DNA from: Bin22 sp965207275
GTDB lineage: Bacteria > Chloroflexota > Dehalococcoidia > Lucifugimonadales > UBA3495
DNA length: 64,000 bases
Reading direction: 5' to 3'
Assembly: GCA_965207275.1 (NCBI GenBank)
Contig: CBDBMH010000002.1
Span: 2,790,001 to 2,854,000, forward strand
Part shown: positions 1 through 8,443 of the stretch, one piece after another
Numbering within the stretch: the stretch's first letter is position 1
Layout of the letters: every line of letters begins with the position of its first letter
The notes under the pieces: generated by a model
What the model was told of the DNA's origin: nothing
The model's database searches: none
What the model saw: only the letters and a program-made list of their open reading frames with translations
Made by a program: the position numbers and the translations under genes

Positions 1-1444
1 GCCCCGAAGACCGCAATTAGTGGCCGCCACGTTAGTGATCGTTACGCTGGCCGGTTGCGGCAACCTTCCGTCGCTGGACCCCGACGCAACCGCTACGCCG
101 TCTGGGTCAACTTCAACGGAGATCGCCGGGCCGTCGCCTGAGCAAGCCTCCGATTCAGGAGTAAATCCGTCCTTGGCTGTTGACCGCATTGCCTACATAG
201 GCCCTTATGGAGACCTCTTCACGGTCAACCCCGACGGCAGCGACCAACGGCGGCTTACCGGGGTCAGCCGAGTTCGTTCCCGCCCCTCAGACCCGGCCGG
301 ACCGGCCAGTCCTTCAGACGCCGCGGCCTTTTACTCGGTGCAGGACCTGGACTTTAACGAGTCCTACGCCTGGCCTACCTGGTCGCCCGACGGGACCAGG
401 CTGGCGGTTTCCCGGGTGCAGATTGCTCCCAACCGTTCGCTGGAAGTGTCGGTCCAGGTAATCGACGCCGTCACCGGGATCAGCCGGATCGTGTACGAGA
501 ACGACGTACCCGGCCTGATTGCCGATGGGTCGCCCCACTACCTTTACTGGTCGCCCGACGGTGAATTGTTGTCCTTTCTGGCCACCACCCGCCAGGGTAT
601 GACCCTGTTCGCCGTGAATCCCGATACATCCGATGGCGCCGTCGCCCTGGAACGGGGCGCGCCCCTTTACTTCAGCTGGAGCGGCGACGGGCAAGCCCTC
701 ATTGTCCACTCCCGGGACGAGGTCAAGCTTCTGCGCCGCCCTTTGCTGGTGGATGATCCCCAGCACCTTGCCAGCGCTGTCGGCTTCCGAACGCCGGCGC
801 TTTCGGTCGATGGAGAGAGCTGGGCCTGGTCCGGCGGGGATGCCACCAGCAGTGTCATCTACGTGGGTGGCGGCGGCGGGAATACGGCGCTGCATATCCT
901 GGATGCCGGGCCGTTGGTGGCCTTTATGTGGTCGCCGGACGGCCGAACCCTGGCAGTAGCGGACAATCCGGATCCCCAGGGACGCATATACCAGCGCCTT
1001 CGGCTGGTGTCTTCCGACGGTAGTGGCCTGCGGACCCTGGTGGAAGAACCGCTGCTGGCCTTCTACTGGGCCCCCAACAGTGCGCTCCTGGCCTGGGTTG
1101 GCGTGGACGCCGAAGAGCAGGTGTTTGAAATGAAGGCTTCTCCCGTGGTGGAAGCGGGTCAATCGGCCCTCGCCCAACCACCGGATGCGCGGGAGTTGTT
1201 CCGGTTCAGGCCCAGCGGCGAAACCTTCACCATGTTCAGTTTCTTTGACCAGTATGCTTATTCCCACTCGCCGTGGTCGCCCGATAGCACTCGCCTGGTG
1301 GTGGCAGGCTCGGAAGGCCCCGTGGCGGAACGGCGCAACGGCAACAGTGCCACCGGCGCCCGGGTGTACGTGCTGGACGCGGTGGGGGACACGCCTCCCT
1401 CGGAAATTGCCCAGGGCAGCGTGGCCTTCTGGTCGTGGAATTAG
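1..1444 (+). CDS. PD40/TolB-like beta-propeller lipoprotein (5' end outside window)
   Basis: The reading frame is open to the left edge; a GTG lies at 20, but in-frame codons before it add two Arg residues that would complete a signal peptide, so the true start is probably outside the window. A hydrophobic stretch ends in the lipobox LAGC, predicting a lipoprotein anchored outside the membrane. The mature part has at least six PD40-type repeats of the form WSPDG-x-x-LAV (for example WSPDGTRLAV, WSPDGRTLAV, WSPDSTRLVV), as in TolB-like six-bladed propellers. The ligand is unknown. It ends 21 bases before the next lipoprotein gene, so the two may be co-transcribed. Confidence 0.75.
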   Translation, partial: PRRPQLVAATLVIVTLAGCGNLPSLDPDATATPSGSTSTEIAGPSPEQASDSGVNPSLAVDRIAYIGPYGDLFTVNPDGSDQRRLTGVSRVRSRPSDPAGPASPSDAAAFYSVQDLDFNESYAWPTWSPDGTRLAVSRVQIAPNRSLEVSVQVIDAVTGISRIVYENDVPGLIADGSPHYLYWSPDGELLSFLATTRQGMTLFAVNPDTSDGAVALERGAPLYFSWSGDGQALIVHSRDEVKLLRRPLLVDDPQHLASAVGFRTPALSVDGESWAWSGGDATSSVIYVGGGGGNTALHILDAGPLVAFMWSPDGRTLAVADNPDPQGRIYQRLRLVSSDGSGLRTLVEEPLLAFYWAPNSALLAWVGVDAEEQVFEMKASPVVEAGQSALAQPPDARELFRFRPSGETFTMFSFFDQYAYSHSPWSPDSTRLVVAGSEGPVAERRNGNSATGARVYVLDAVGDTPPSEIAQGSVAFWSWN

Positions 1445-1465
1445 GGCAAATCCGGACTCCTCGAG

Positions 1466-2254
1466 ATGGAGAACCGTTTCCGGCAGTTGCGAGTCACGCT
1501 GTTCCCCATTCTCTTGGCAGGGCTGTGGGTGTTAACGGTGGCATGTATCCAACCCCCAGGCCCCACCATCACCCCCCCGCCCACACCCACTCCCGTACCG
1601 ACCCCGACACCCACGCCGCCCCCGGATCCCGGCGCCATCCTCGCCCGCGCCGCTGATCAATTGAGGTCGGAGCGCTACCTGGAGTTTGTGCTGGAGCACC
1701 CCACGGGCGGCACCCCCCTGGCAACGGGCCTGGACCTTGTCGGCGCCGAGGGTGTGGCCATTCTCCCTGACCGGTTCCGGTTGGAGCTGGATATGGAGGC
1801 TTCGGGCACGGTGCTGGAGCTGGACGTAATTGTGGTGGGAGAGCGGGCCTATATGACCAACCTTTTCGGCGGGGCCTGGGAATCCGTTCCCAAGGAGCAG
1901 ATCCCCTTCCGCTTCGACTTTGTGACTGAGTCGATGACCGGCCTGCTGGCCGAGATGGATGACCCGATCTTGTTAGGAGCTGAGGAGCTTGCAGGTCTTT
2001 CTGCCTACGTGATTCGCGGTACAGGGCCCACCGTTACCCTGGCGAAGCTGATACCCGGCGTCTTGCCCGACTCATACGTTCCGGTGGAACTATGGATAGA
2101 TACGGCCGATGGAAGGTTGCGACAGGTACGCCTGACCGGACCTCTGGTAATGGATGACCTGCCCGACACGGTGAGGCTGGTGCGCCTGAAAGCCCTGGAT
2201 AATGCGCCCGAAATTGAGGCGCCGGAATTGGGGATGGGTGGACCGGGGAATTAA
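1466..2254 (+). CDS. LppX/LprG-family lipoprotein
   Basis: A 262-residue protein with a signal peptide and lipobox (LTVAC) followed by a Pro/Thr-rich spacer (residues about 32-52). A single domain follows, with the repeated beta pattern of the LppX_LprAFG family: a stretch around ILPDRFRLELDM, then GERAYMTN, then the ELWIDTADGRLRQV strand. In mycobacteria these lipoproteins bind lipids such as triacylglycerol in a hydrophobic cavity and hand them to an exporter. The next gene is a DHA2 exporter, the same pairing as mycobacterial lprG-p55, so a lipid or amphiphile export role is inferred. The family assignment rests on pattern recognition only. Confidence 0.7.
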   Translation: MENRFRQLRVTLFPILLAGLWVLTVACIQPPGPTITPPPTPTPVPTPTPTPPPDPGAILARAADQLRSERYLEFVLEHPTGGTPLATGLDLVGAEGVAILPDRFRLELDMEASGTVLELDVIVVGERAYMTNLFGGAWESVPKEQIPFRFDFVTESMTGLLAEMDDPILLGAEELAGLSAYVIRGTGPTVTLAKLIPGVLPDSYVPVELWIDTADGRLRQVRLTGPLVMDDLPDTVRLVRLKALDNAPEIEAPELGMGGPGN

Positions 2255-2334
2255 CGTTGGCTGCAGAATGAACAGGAATGAATTGTTTGCAGTTGGTCCG
2301 ACAATCTCTTCCCCTGACTTTCCCTGGCTGACTG

Positions 2335-3870
2335 ATGCCCATGGGTAAATCCTCTGCCCACAATCTTTACCCTGCTCCCCCCACCTGGCTGGTCCTGACC
2401 ATCATAGGCTTGGGGGCCTTTTTTACCGCCCTGGACCAGACGGTGGTGGTTACTGTACTGCCGGCGGTGATGCTGGACCTGCGCATTCCCATCGGAGAAC
2501 TGGACCAGGTTTCGTGGGTGGTTACTGCCTACCTGCTGGGTTACACCGCCTTTATGCCCCTGTTCGGCCGCCTGGCGGATGTCTACGGCTATCCCCGACT
2601 CTATATCGCCGGGCTGTTCATATTTGCCGCGGGCAGCGTCCTGGTGGCCCTTTCCCGCACCCTGGAGGAGCTGATCGGCGCGCGGGTAATCCAGGCTATC
2701 GGCGGGTCGGCGGCGGTACCCATTGGTTTTGCCCTGGCCGTAAGCGCAGTGCCCCGGGAGCGCCAGGGCCTGGCCCTGGGAGTTGTGGGCGCCGCCGCCG
2801 AAGCGGGTTCCATGCTGGGTCCCGCCTACGGCGGAGCCATCGTTGAGCTGGCTAACTGGCGGTGGCTCTTCTGGTTGAACCTGCCCCAGGCGCTGATGGT
2901 GGCTCCCCTGCTGTTGCTGCTGCCCAACCATCGACAGGCGGGAGTGCGAGTGGACTTCCTAGGCGGCGCGCTGGCCCTGGCGTTGCTGCTGGCCCTGTCT
3001 CTGGGCCTGTCCCAGAAAAAGCTGTTCACCCTGGACTCGGCCCTGCCCTTCGTACTGCTGGCAGCCGGACTGGCGCTGGCGGTAGCCCTGGTTATTTGGG
3101 AGCGGCGGGCCGACCAGCCCTTGCTGCTGCCCCTCCTATTCCGGACGGCCAACTTCGTCACCGCCAATCTTACCCAGTTGCTGGTGGGTGTATCCCTGGT
3201 AATCGCATTGGTAACGGTGCCGCTGATGGCCAACACGGTAATGGGAAAGGAACCCTTCACCGGCGCATTGTGGCTGCTGCGAATGACTGCCGCCATTCCT
3301 GTGGGCGCCGTGGTTGGCGGATTGCTTCTGTCTCGGACGGGCAACCGTCCTGTCATCGCCGCCGGACTGCTGCTCATCGCCCTTGGCCTGTTCCTGGTCA
3401 GCGGCTGGCCCCTGGGTGTGGGTGAACCGGAGTTGACGCTGCACCTGGTGCTTGCCGGACTGGGCTTTGGCCTGGTGATTGCGCCCATCATGGCCCAGGC
3501 GCTGAACGCCGCGCCACCGGAGTACCACGCCACTGCCTCGTCCATGGTGGTGGTGGCCCGGCTGATGGGAATGACGCTGGGGCTGGCTGCCCTGGCAGCT
3601 TACGGCATTGGGCATTTCCAGAGCTTGACCGGCGGGCTGGCACTGCCCCTGCCGGTGGCCGGCGAGTCTCCCGCCGAGACGGCGGCGCGGGTGGCCGCCT
3701 ACGCCTCCGACTTGCAAATCGCCGGACTGTCCCTTTTTCACCGCTTCTTCCGAATTGCCGCGGCAATAGCGCTGCTGGCGTTGGTCCCCCTGCTGTTTGG
3801 ACTATGGCGGAAACGGCCCGCCGCTTCGGGCTCACAATTTCGGGAGGGGGAAGACGGAAAACACAGTTAA
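2335..3870 (+). CDS. DHA2-family (EmrB/QacA-like) MFS exporter
   Basis: A 511-residue, very hydrophobic protein consistent with 14 membrane segments. The first helix carries the DHA2 signature LDQTVVVTVLPA, and the loop motif FGRLADVYG (MFS motif A) follows helix 2. Drug:H+ antiporters of this type export lipophilic compounds; the mycobacterial homologue P55 works with LprG. The gene starts 80 bases after the LprG-like lipoprotein on the same strand. No clear Shine-Dalgarno precedes the ATG at 2335, and a second in-frame ATG lies at 2341. The substrate cannot be read from the sequence. Confidence 0.85.
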   Translation: MPMGKSSAHNLYPAPPTWLVLTIIGLGAFFTALDQTVVVTVLPAVMLDLRIPIGELDQVSWVVTAYLLGYTAFMPLFGRLADVYGYPRLYIAGLFIFAAGSVLVALSRTLEELIGARVIQAIGGSAAVPIGFALAVSAVPRERQGLALGVVGAAAEAGSMLGPAYGGAIVELANWRWLFWLNLPQALMVAPLLLLLPNHRQAGVRVDFLGGALALALLLALSLGLSQKKLFTLDSALPFVLLAAGLALAVALVIWERRADQPLLLPLLFRTANFVTANLTQLLVGVSLVIALVTVPLMANTVMGKEPFTGALWLLRMTAAIPVGAVVGGLLLSRTGNRPVIAAGLLLIALGLFLVSGWPLGVGEPELTLHLVLAGLGFGLVIAPIMAQALNAAPPEYHATASSMVVVARLMGMTLGLAALAAYGIGHFQSLTGGLALPLPVAGESPAETAARVAAYASDLQIAGLSLFHRFFRIAAAIALLALVPLLFGLWRKRPAASGSQFREGEDGKHS

Positions 3871-3961
3871 GCGTTGACGTCAGATCAGCCAGTCATTCCG
3901 GCCTAGGGCGGGAACACAGAAAGGGCTAGAAAGGTCAATTGCAATGCACAGGCGTACCCGT

Positions 3962-3993
3962 GCATTCCGGTACGCCGGGGCGTACCGGAATGC
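3962..3993. repeat. Perfect 15-bp inverted repeat between convergent genes
   Basis: Arms 3962-3976 and 3979-3993 are perfectly complementary with a 2-base centre. A further partial copy of the arm (GGCGTACC) lies just upstream at 3951. It sits between the ends of the convergent exporter and VOC genes. No T-run follows on either strand, so it looks more like a REP-type palindrome than a classical terminator. Confidence 0.6.
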
Positions 3994-4083
3994 CGGTTAT
4001 TCGCAACCCAGAATTGAAAAGTCTTCGCTTTACCAGGCTCCTTCGCTGAGCCTGAGAATATACTCAACGGTGTGCCGCTACGC

Positions 4084-4452
4084 CTACTCTGCCCCTTCGT
4101 CATCCTGGAATATGCCGATGTGGTTACCTTCCGGGTCCAGGAAATAGGCGGCGTAGCCTACGCCCGGTATGGCGAACTTGGGCACGGTAACGGTCCCGCC
4201 TCCCTGCTGGATGCGCTCGGTGTATTCATCCACCGACGGCACCTGCATGACGATGGTGGTGGTGGCCGAAGGTTCCGGGCGCACCAGCATCCCACCGTTG
4301 ATGCCCGGCTCAGAATCGTCGCCGGTGTTGATGAGCCAGAAGGAGTCGTCCCCTTCCCACCGGTTGAGTGACCAGTCAAAAACATCGGCATAGAATCTTT
4401 CGGCCCGGGACGGATTATCTACGTACATCTGGAAGTGGACTACCCTGGGCAT
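4084..4452 (-). CDS. VOC (glyoxalase/bleomycin-resistance) family protein
   Basis: A 122-residue VOC-fold protein that begins MPRVVHFQMYVDNPSRA and contains the paired beta-alpha-beta-beta-beta modules typical of the family, with FYADVFDW in the first and FLDPEGNHIGIFQ in the second. The ATG at 4452 is preceded by a purine-rich GGAGAAGG. It is a close paralogue of the next gene upstream on the same strand (4520-4894), sharing the start and a C-terminal YAAYF-x-D-x-EGN block, so the pair arose by tandem duplication. The length matches CFP-30B-like single-pair VOC proteins. The substrate is unknown. Confidence 0.8.
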   Translation of the reverse strand: MPRVVHFQMYVDNPSRAERFYADVFDWSLNRWEGDDSFWLINTGDDSEPGINGGMLVRPEPSATTTIVMQVPSVDEYTERIQQGGGTVTVPKFAIPGVGYAAYFLDPEGNHIGIFQDDEGAE

Positions 4453-4519
4453 TTACCTTCTCCCGCAGCAAATTTCCTGGTATGTCCCACGAAACCGGGG
4501 TATCGGCCCATGGAACCGG

Positions 4520-4894
4520 CTAGGCAGCGGAAGGGTTGTCCTCGAATATTCCGAAGGAGTTGCCTTCCGTATCCTTGAAATAGGCAGCATATCCCACGCC
4601 CGGGACGGCAAACTTGGGGACCGATACGGTTCCGCCACCGGAAGTAATCTTGTCCACGTACTCGTCCACCGTTGGGACATCCAGCATTACGGTGGTGACC
4701 GCATCGGGGCTGGGACGCGGCGCCATGCCCCCGTTGATTCCCTGGGCTGGTTCCTCTCCCGTATCTACCAGCCAGTAGACCGCGCCGCCGTCTCCCTCCC
4801 ACTTGTTGACCTTCCAGCCGAAAACGTCGCCATAAAATTTGGACGCCCGGTCCATGTCGTCAGCGTAAACTTCGAAATGCACTACCCTGGGCAT
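4520..4894 (-). CDS. VOC family protein, tandem paralogue
   Basis: A 124-residue VOC protein beginning MPRVVHFEVYADDMDRA, with FYGDVFGW, VPTVDEYVDKI and YAAYFKDTEGNSFGIFE blocks. An AAGG Shine-Dalgarno lies about 7 bases before the ATG at 4894. It is the first gene of a two-gene set with the 4084-4452 paralogue, 67 bases apart. Metal-binding positions of true glyoxalase I are not obviously conserved, so an enzymatic role is not claimed. Confidence 0.8.
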   Translation of the reverse strand: MPRVVHFEVYADDMDRASKFYGDVFGWKVNKWEGDGGAVYWLVDTGEEPAQGINGGMAPRPSPDAVTTVMLDVPTVDEYVDKITSGGGTVSVPKFAVPGVGYAAYFKDTEGNSFGIFEDNPSAA

Positions 4895-5020
4895 GATTCA
4901 CCTTCCTAAATCATTCGATGGAATTGAAAAGCCGGGGTAGGCTAACAGAGGAGATAAAGGGGGCGCAAGAGGCAAGTGTCAGTGAGTAATGAAGATCTTG
5001 ATGCTGTGGCTCCTCCGAAC

Positions 5021-5046
5021 CGCTCATCCTGGGCCTGTCGAAGGAC
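5021..5046. repeat. Single short hairpin repeat, CCTG..GTCGAAGG type
   Basis: A stem TCCT/AGGA flanks the 11-base loop at 5031-5041. It is a monomer of the dispersed family also seen at 16477-16497, 16522-16542 and 42793-42813. An independent 8-bp hairpin with a 12-base loop follows at 5069-5096. Confidence 0.55.
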
Positions 5047-5127
5047 TTCCATTCTCCGGCAGATGCTGCCACAAGCTTACCGTGAGCGGCTTGTGGGGCA
5101 TCTGGCGAAGATCCCGAACCAGCAAAA

Positions 5128-5150
5128 GTCCCCGCCACGATGGCGGGGAC
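5128..5150 (-). terminator. Rho-independent terminator of the GMC gene
   Basis: Read on the minus strand, a perfect 9-bp GC stem (5142-5150 with 5128-5136, 5-base loop) is followed at once by TTTT. It lies 30 bases beyond the stop codon of the GMC oxidoreductase at 5180, the correct place and direction for an intrinsic terminator. Confidence 0.8.
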
Positions 5151-5179
5151 CATTCTTCAGTTCTGAAGTTTCCTGATAA

Positions 5180-6775
5180 CTACCCCAGCAAACTGCTCCC
5201 CTCCCCCTTCACAAAGTCCGCCGTTCTCAAAGCCAGGGCCTGGATGGTGGTGGTGGGGTTGATGCAGGCGCCGGTGGTGAAAATGCTGCCGTCGATTATC
5301 AGCAGGTTGGGGACGTCGTGGGCCCGGCCCCAGCGGTCCACCACCGAGTTGGCGGGGTCGTCGCCCATGCGCGCGGTGCCCAGCAGGTGCCAGCCGGCGT
5401 TGCGCCGGATGTGGGAGGTGTAGACCTGCTTCGCCCCCGCGGCCTCCAGCACCTCCTTGGCCCTCGCGACGCCGTGGTCCAGCATCTTGTCCGTGTTCTC
5501 GCTGACCTTGTACTGGATTTTAGGCGCGGGAATGCCGTGGGAGTCGGTCAGTACCGGGTCCAGGGTTACCTGGTTGCTTTCCTCGGGCAGGTCCTCGGTC
5601 ATTACGGTGATGCCGATGGTGTGGCCGAACCGCTCGCCGAAGATGCGGTGGTGGTCCTCGCCCCAGGGCACCGTTTCCTGCTGGATTCCCCCGAGGGCCG
5701 TGGGCAGGGGCGAACTGGTAACGCCGGTGATCTGCAGGTCGTACCCGCGGACGAAGCCCCGGCTCAGGTCGGTCTCGTAGAACTCCTGGCTCAGCATGGA
5801 ACTGCCCCGGGGTCCGGCCTCGCCACCCAGCCATTCCTCGAAAATCCCCATGGCCCCGCCACACGGATGGTGCATCAGGTTCTTGCCCACCAGGCCGCTG
5901 CTGTTGGCCAGACCCTCGGGGAACAGGGCCGACCTGGAGTTCAGCAGCAGACGGGCGGTGCCCACGCCGTTGCCGGCCACTACCACCACCCGGGCCCGCT
6001 GTTCCTGCAGGTTGCCGTTGGCGTCGTAGTAGAGGGCGCCAGTGGCCCGGCCCGACTGGTCCACCAGGATCTCCCGCACCCGGCAGAAGGTCTTGAGACG
6101 GGCGCCCCGGCGGATGGCCCGGGGCCAGTAGATGATGTCGGCGCTGGCCAGGGAGCGCAGGGTGCCGCCGGTGTCGGGCTGGCGGCCGTCGTACTCCACC
6201 GAGGCAATGGAGCTATCGGAGGACCACCAGTGCCAACCCAGCTTGTTGAAGGCGTTGGCCAGCAGTTCGCCTCCCTTGCCGATGGACAGGGGAGGAGTGG
6301 GACGCTCGGGCTTGGGTGGGTAGGCGGTATCGCCCCGCAGACCGGAGACACCGTTCATGCGGTCGTTCAAATCATAGTAGGGTTCAAGTTCAGCGTAGGA
6401 CATGGGCCAGTCGTCGGCCACGCCGTCCTGGGATTTGAGGACGAAGTCGGAGGGATGGAATCGGGGGAAGTGGGAACCCCAGTGGATGGTGCTGCCGCCC
6501 ACGGCGTTGTACATCAACGGGGCGATGGGCGTCTCTTGCTCGTTGACGGGGTAGTCCTCGGGCAGGCCCCGGACGTTGGGGTTGGAGTGGAAGTCGGTCT
6601 GCCAGTGTATCTGGGCGTCGGGTTCGCTGGTGGAAAAGACGTCCAGGGGCACCCACCCGCCCTGCTCCAGGCAGACAACCTTGATGCCGGCCAGCGTGAG
6701 GCTCCAGGTGAAGGCGGCGCCCGAGGCGCCCGCCCCGATTACCAGCACATCGGCTTCATCATGTCGATTGGCCAT
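5180..6775 (-). CDS. GMC-family FAD-dependent oxidoreductase
   Basis: A 531-residue flavoenzyme. The N-terminus carries the dinucleotide-binding motif VLVIGAGASGAAF (about residues 10-22), followed by GGSTIHWGSHFPRF, which matches the GMC FAD-attachment region. Near the C-terminus are HLLGTARMGDDP and the CINPTTTIQALALRTAD block, which ends the FAD domain and supplies the active-site polar residue. The family oxidises alcohols, sugars or sterols; this form resembles gluconate-2-dehydrogenase-type GMC proteins more than choline dehydrogenases. No TAT signal is seen. It is followed by a strong terminator and preceded on the same strand by a thiolase. Confidence 0.88.
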   Translation of the reverse strand: MANRHDEADVLVIGAGASGAAFTWSLTLAGIKVVCLEQGGWVPLDVFSTSEPDAQIHWQTDFHSNPNVRGLPEDYPVNEQETPIAPLMYNAVGGSTIHWGSHFPRFHPSDFVLKSQDGVADDWPMSYAELEPYYDLNDRMNGVSGLRGDTAYPPKPERPTPPLSIGKGGELLANAFNKLGWHWWSSDSSIASVEYDGRQPDTGGTLRSLASADIIYWPRAIRRGARLKTFCRVREILVDQSGRATGALYYDANGNLQEQRARVVVVAGNGVGTARLLLNSRSALFPEGLANSSGLVGKNLMHHPCGGAMGIFEEWLGGEAGPRGSSMLSQEFYETDLSRGFVRGYDLQITGVTSSPLPTALGGIQQETVPWGEDHHRIFGERFGHTIGITVMTEDLPEESNQVTLDPVLTDSHGIPAPKIQYKVSENTDKMLDHGVARAKEVLEAAGAKQVYTSHIRRNAGWHLLGTARMGDDPANSVVDRWGRAHDVPNLLIIDGSIFTTGACINPTTTIQALALRTADFVKGEGSSLLG

Positions 6776-6888
6776 ACTTCCCTCCGGTTCTCTTGCTCAT
6801 CCACGAGTGCCCACTAATAGGCGCTAATGAATCGCGTGACCATGTATTCCATTAGTGAACATTCGTGGCTATTCCTGGATCAATATCC

Positions 6889-8085
6889 CTACCGCCGCTC
6901 AAATACGGCCGCCACGCCCTGGCCGCCGCCCACGCACATGGTTTCCAGGCCGAACTGGGCGTCCCGGCGCTCCATCTCGTACATCAGGGTGGTCAGAATG
7001 CGGGCCCCGGTGGCAGCGATGGGGTGGCCCAGGGAAATGCCCGACCCGTTGACGTTCAGGCTGTCTTCGTTGGGCAGTTTCCACTCCCGTAGCACCGACA
7101 GCACCTGGGCGGCGAAAGCCTCGTTCAGCTCGATCAGGTCCATGTCCTCCAGTGACATGCCGATCTTGTCCATCAGCTTGTTTACCGACGGGACGGGGCC
7201 GATGCCCATGTAGGCGGGATGACAGCCGGTAACCGCCCAGCCGCGCAGGTAGGCCATGGGGGTCACTCCCAGCTCTTCCACCTTGTCCTCGGCCACCACC
7301 AGGCACACCGAGGCCGCGTCGTTCTGGCTGCTGGCGTTTCCGGCGGTGACGGTGCCCTCGGGCATTACCGGCCTCAAGCGTCCCAGCGCTTCCATGTTGG
7401 TGTCGGCCCGGGGATTCTCATCCTTGGCAAAGTCCACCGGGTCGCCCCGCCGCTGGGGAATGGGAACGCCCACGATTTCCCTGTCGAACTTGCCTTCTTC
7501 CTGGGCGGCCACGGCGCGCTGGTGGCTGCGCAGGGCGTACTCGTCCTGTTCCTGGCGCCCAATCTCGTACTGCTTGGCCAGATTCTCGGCGGTCTCCACC
7601 ATGCCCGAGATGTAACCGAACCGCTCCTCCGGCGAGATGGTCTCGCGCGCCCGCACAAGGCGGTCATGGAAGGTCTGGGAACCGAATCGGCCGCCCCAGC
7701 GGGCCTCGTTGACGTAATACTCGGCGTTGCTCATGCTCTCGACGCCGCCGGCCACCACCGCGTCGGCATTCTCGGTCTGGACCAGCATGGCGGCATTGAG
7801 AATGGCCTGCAGACCCGAGGAACAGCGGCGGTCAAGCTGGTAGCCCGGCACCTCAATGGGCAGGTCGGCCTTGAGTCCGGCCAGGCGGCCGATGGCGGGA
7901 TTCTCGCCGCTGGGATAGCCGCAGCCCAGGATGACGTCGTCCAGCCTGGCGGGGTCGATGCCGCTCCGCTCGACGGACTCCTTGATTACCAGGGACGCCA
8001 GGTCGGCGGCGGACACGCCCCGCAGGCCCCCGCCAAAGGTGGCCACCGCGGTGCGTACGGGTGATACTATCGCGACTCCTCGCAT
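6889..8085 (-). CDS. Thiolase (acetyl-CoA C-acyltransferase family)
   Basis: A 398-residue thiolase. The acylated cysteine is in DRRCSSGLQ (about residue 88), the substrate-orienting His is in GSGISLGHPIAATGAR, and the C-terminal proton-donor Cys is in CVGGGQG. The family carries out the last step of beta-oxidation or the condensation of two acyl-CoAs. I chose the ATG at 8085 because AGGAG lies 6 bases before it; the TTG at 8091 abuts that site. The gene may be co-transcribed with the downstream GMC enzyme, about 110 bases away. Substrate chain length cannot be told. Confidence 0.9.
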   Translation of the reverse strand: MRGVAIVSPVRTAVATFGGGLRGVSAADLASLVIKESVERSGIDPARLDDVILGCGYPSGENPAIGRLAGLKADLPIEVPGYQLDRRCSSGLQAILNAAMLVQTENADAVVAGGVESMSNAEYYVNEARWGGRFGSQTFHDRLVRARETISPEERFGYISGMVETAENLAKQYEIGRQEQDEYALRSHQRAVAAQEEGKFDREIVGVPIPQRRGDPVDFAKDENPRADTNMEALGRLRPVMPEGTVTAGNASSQNDAASVCLVVAEDKVEELGVTPMAYLRGWAVTGCHPAYMGIGPVPSVNKLMDKIGMSLEDMDLIELNEAFAAQVLSVLREWKLPNEDSLNVNGSGISLGHPIAATGARILTTLMYEMERRDAQFGLETMCVGGGQGVAAVFERR

Positions 8086-8219
8086 GATCAACTCCTAAAT
8101 TAGAGAAGGTAAAAGGGGCGCGGGCAAAGGGGCCCGACACGATGGGCAATATAATACTCGGTCGGGGAATGTATGTCGAACCGGAGGACGGGGGCGTGAT
8201 AGAATGGAAGTCCACAAAT

Positions 8220-8295
8220 GGGGGTGTAGCTCAGTCGGGAGAGCACCTGCTTTGCAAGCAGGGGGTCAGGGGTTCGAATCCCCTCACCTCCACCA
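8220..8295 (+). tRNA. tRNA-Ala (anticodon TGC)
   Basis: A full cloverleaf can be drawn. The acceptor arm 8220-8226 pairs with 8285-8291 with one G-U. The D arm is GCTC/GAGC. The anticodon stem CCTGC/GCAGG encloses TTTGCAA with anticodon TGC, and the T arm AGGGG/CCCCT encloses TTCGAAT. CCA is encoded at 8293-8295. A -10-like TAGAAT at 8200-8205 is well placed to drive it. A decayed copy with the same upstream flank lies at 18754. Confidence 0.95.
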
Positions 8296-8443
8296 ACCTC
8301 CCCAAGTCCCAAGACCTTCCCACAACGGTTCACCCCCTCCTTTCACCAGCCCCTCTTCCGCCAACATTTGGCAATAGATGCCTGGGCTGGACGGCTGCTG
8401 GTTGAGGCGCCGAGGCAGGGCACAAGTTCACGCGGCGGGGCCC

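Noticed and set aside
5318..6817. 499-codon plus-strand frame opposite the GMC gene
   Set aside because: It is antisense to a well-recognised flavoenzyme, has no ribosome site and low-complexity Gly/His/Val composition. GC-rich genes often leave such open frames on the other strand.
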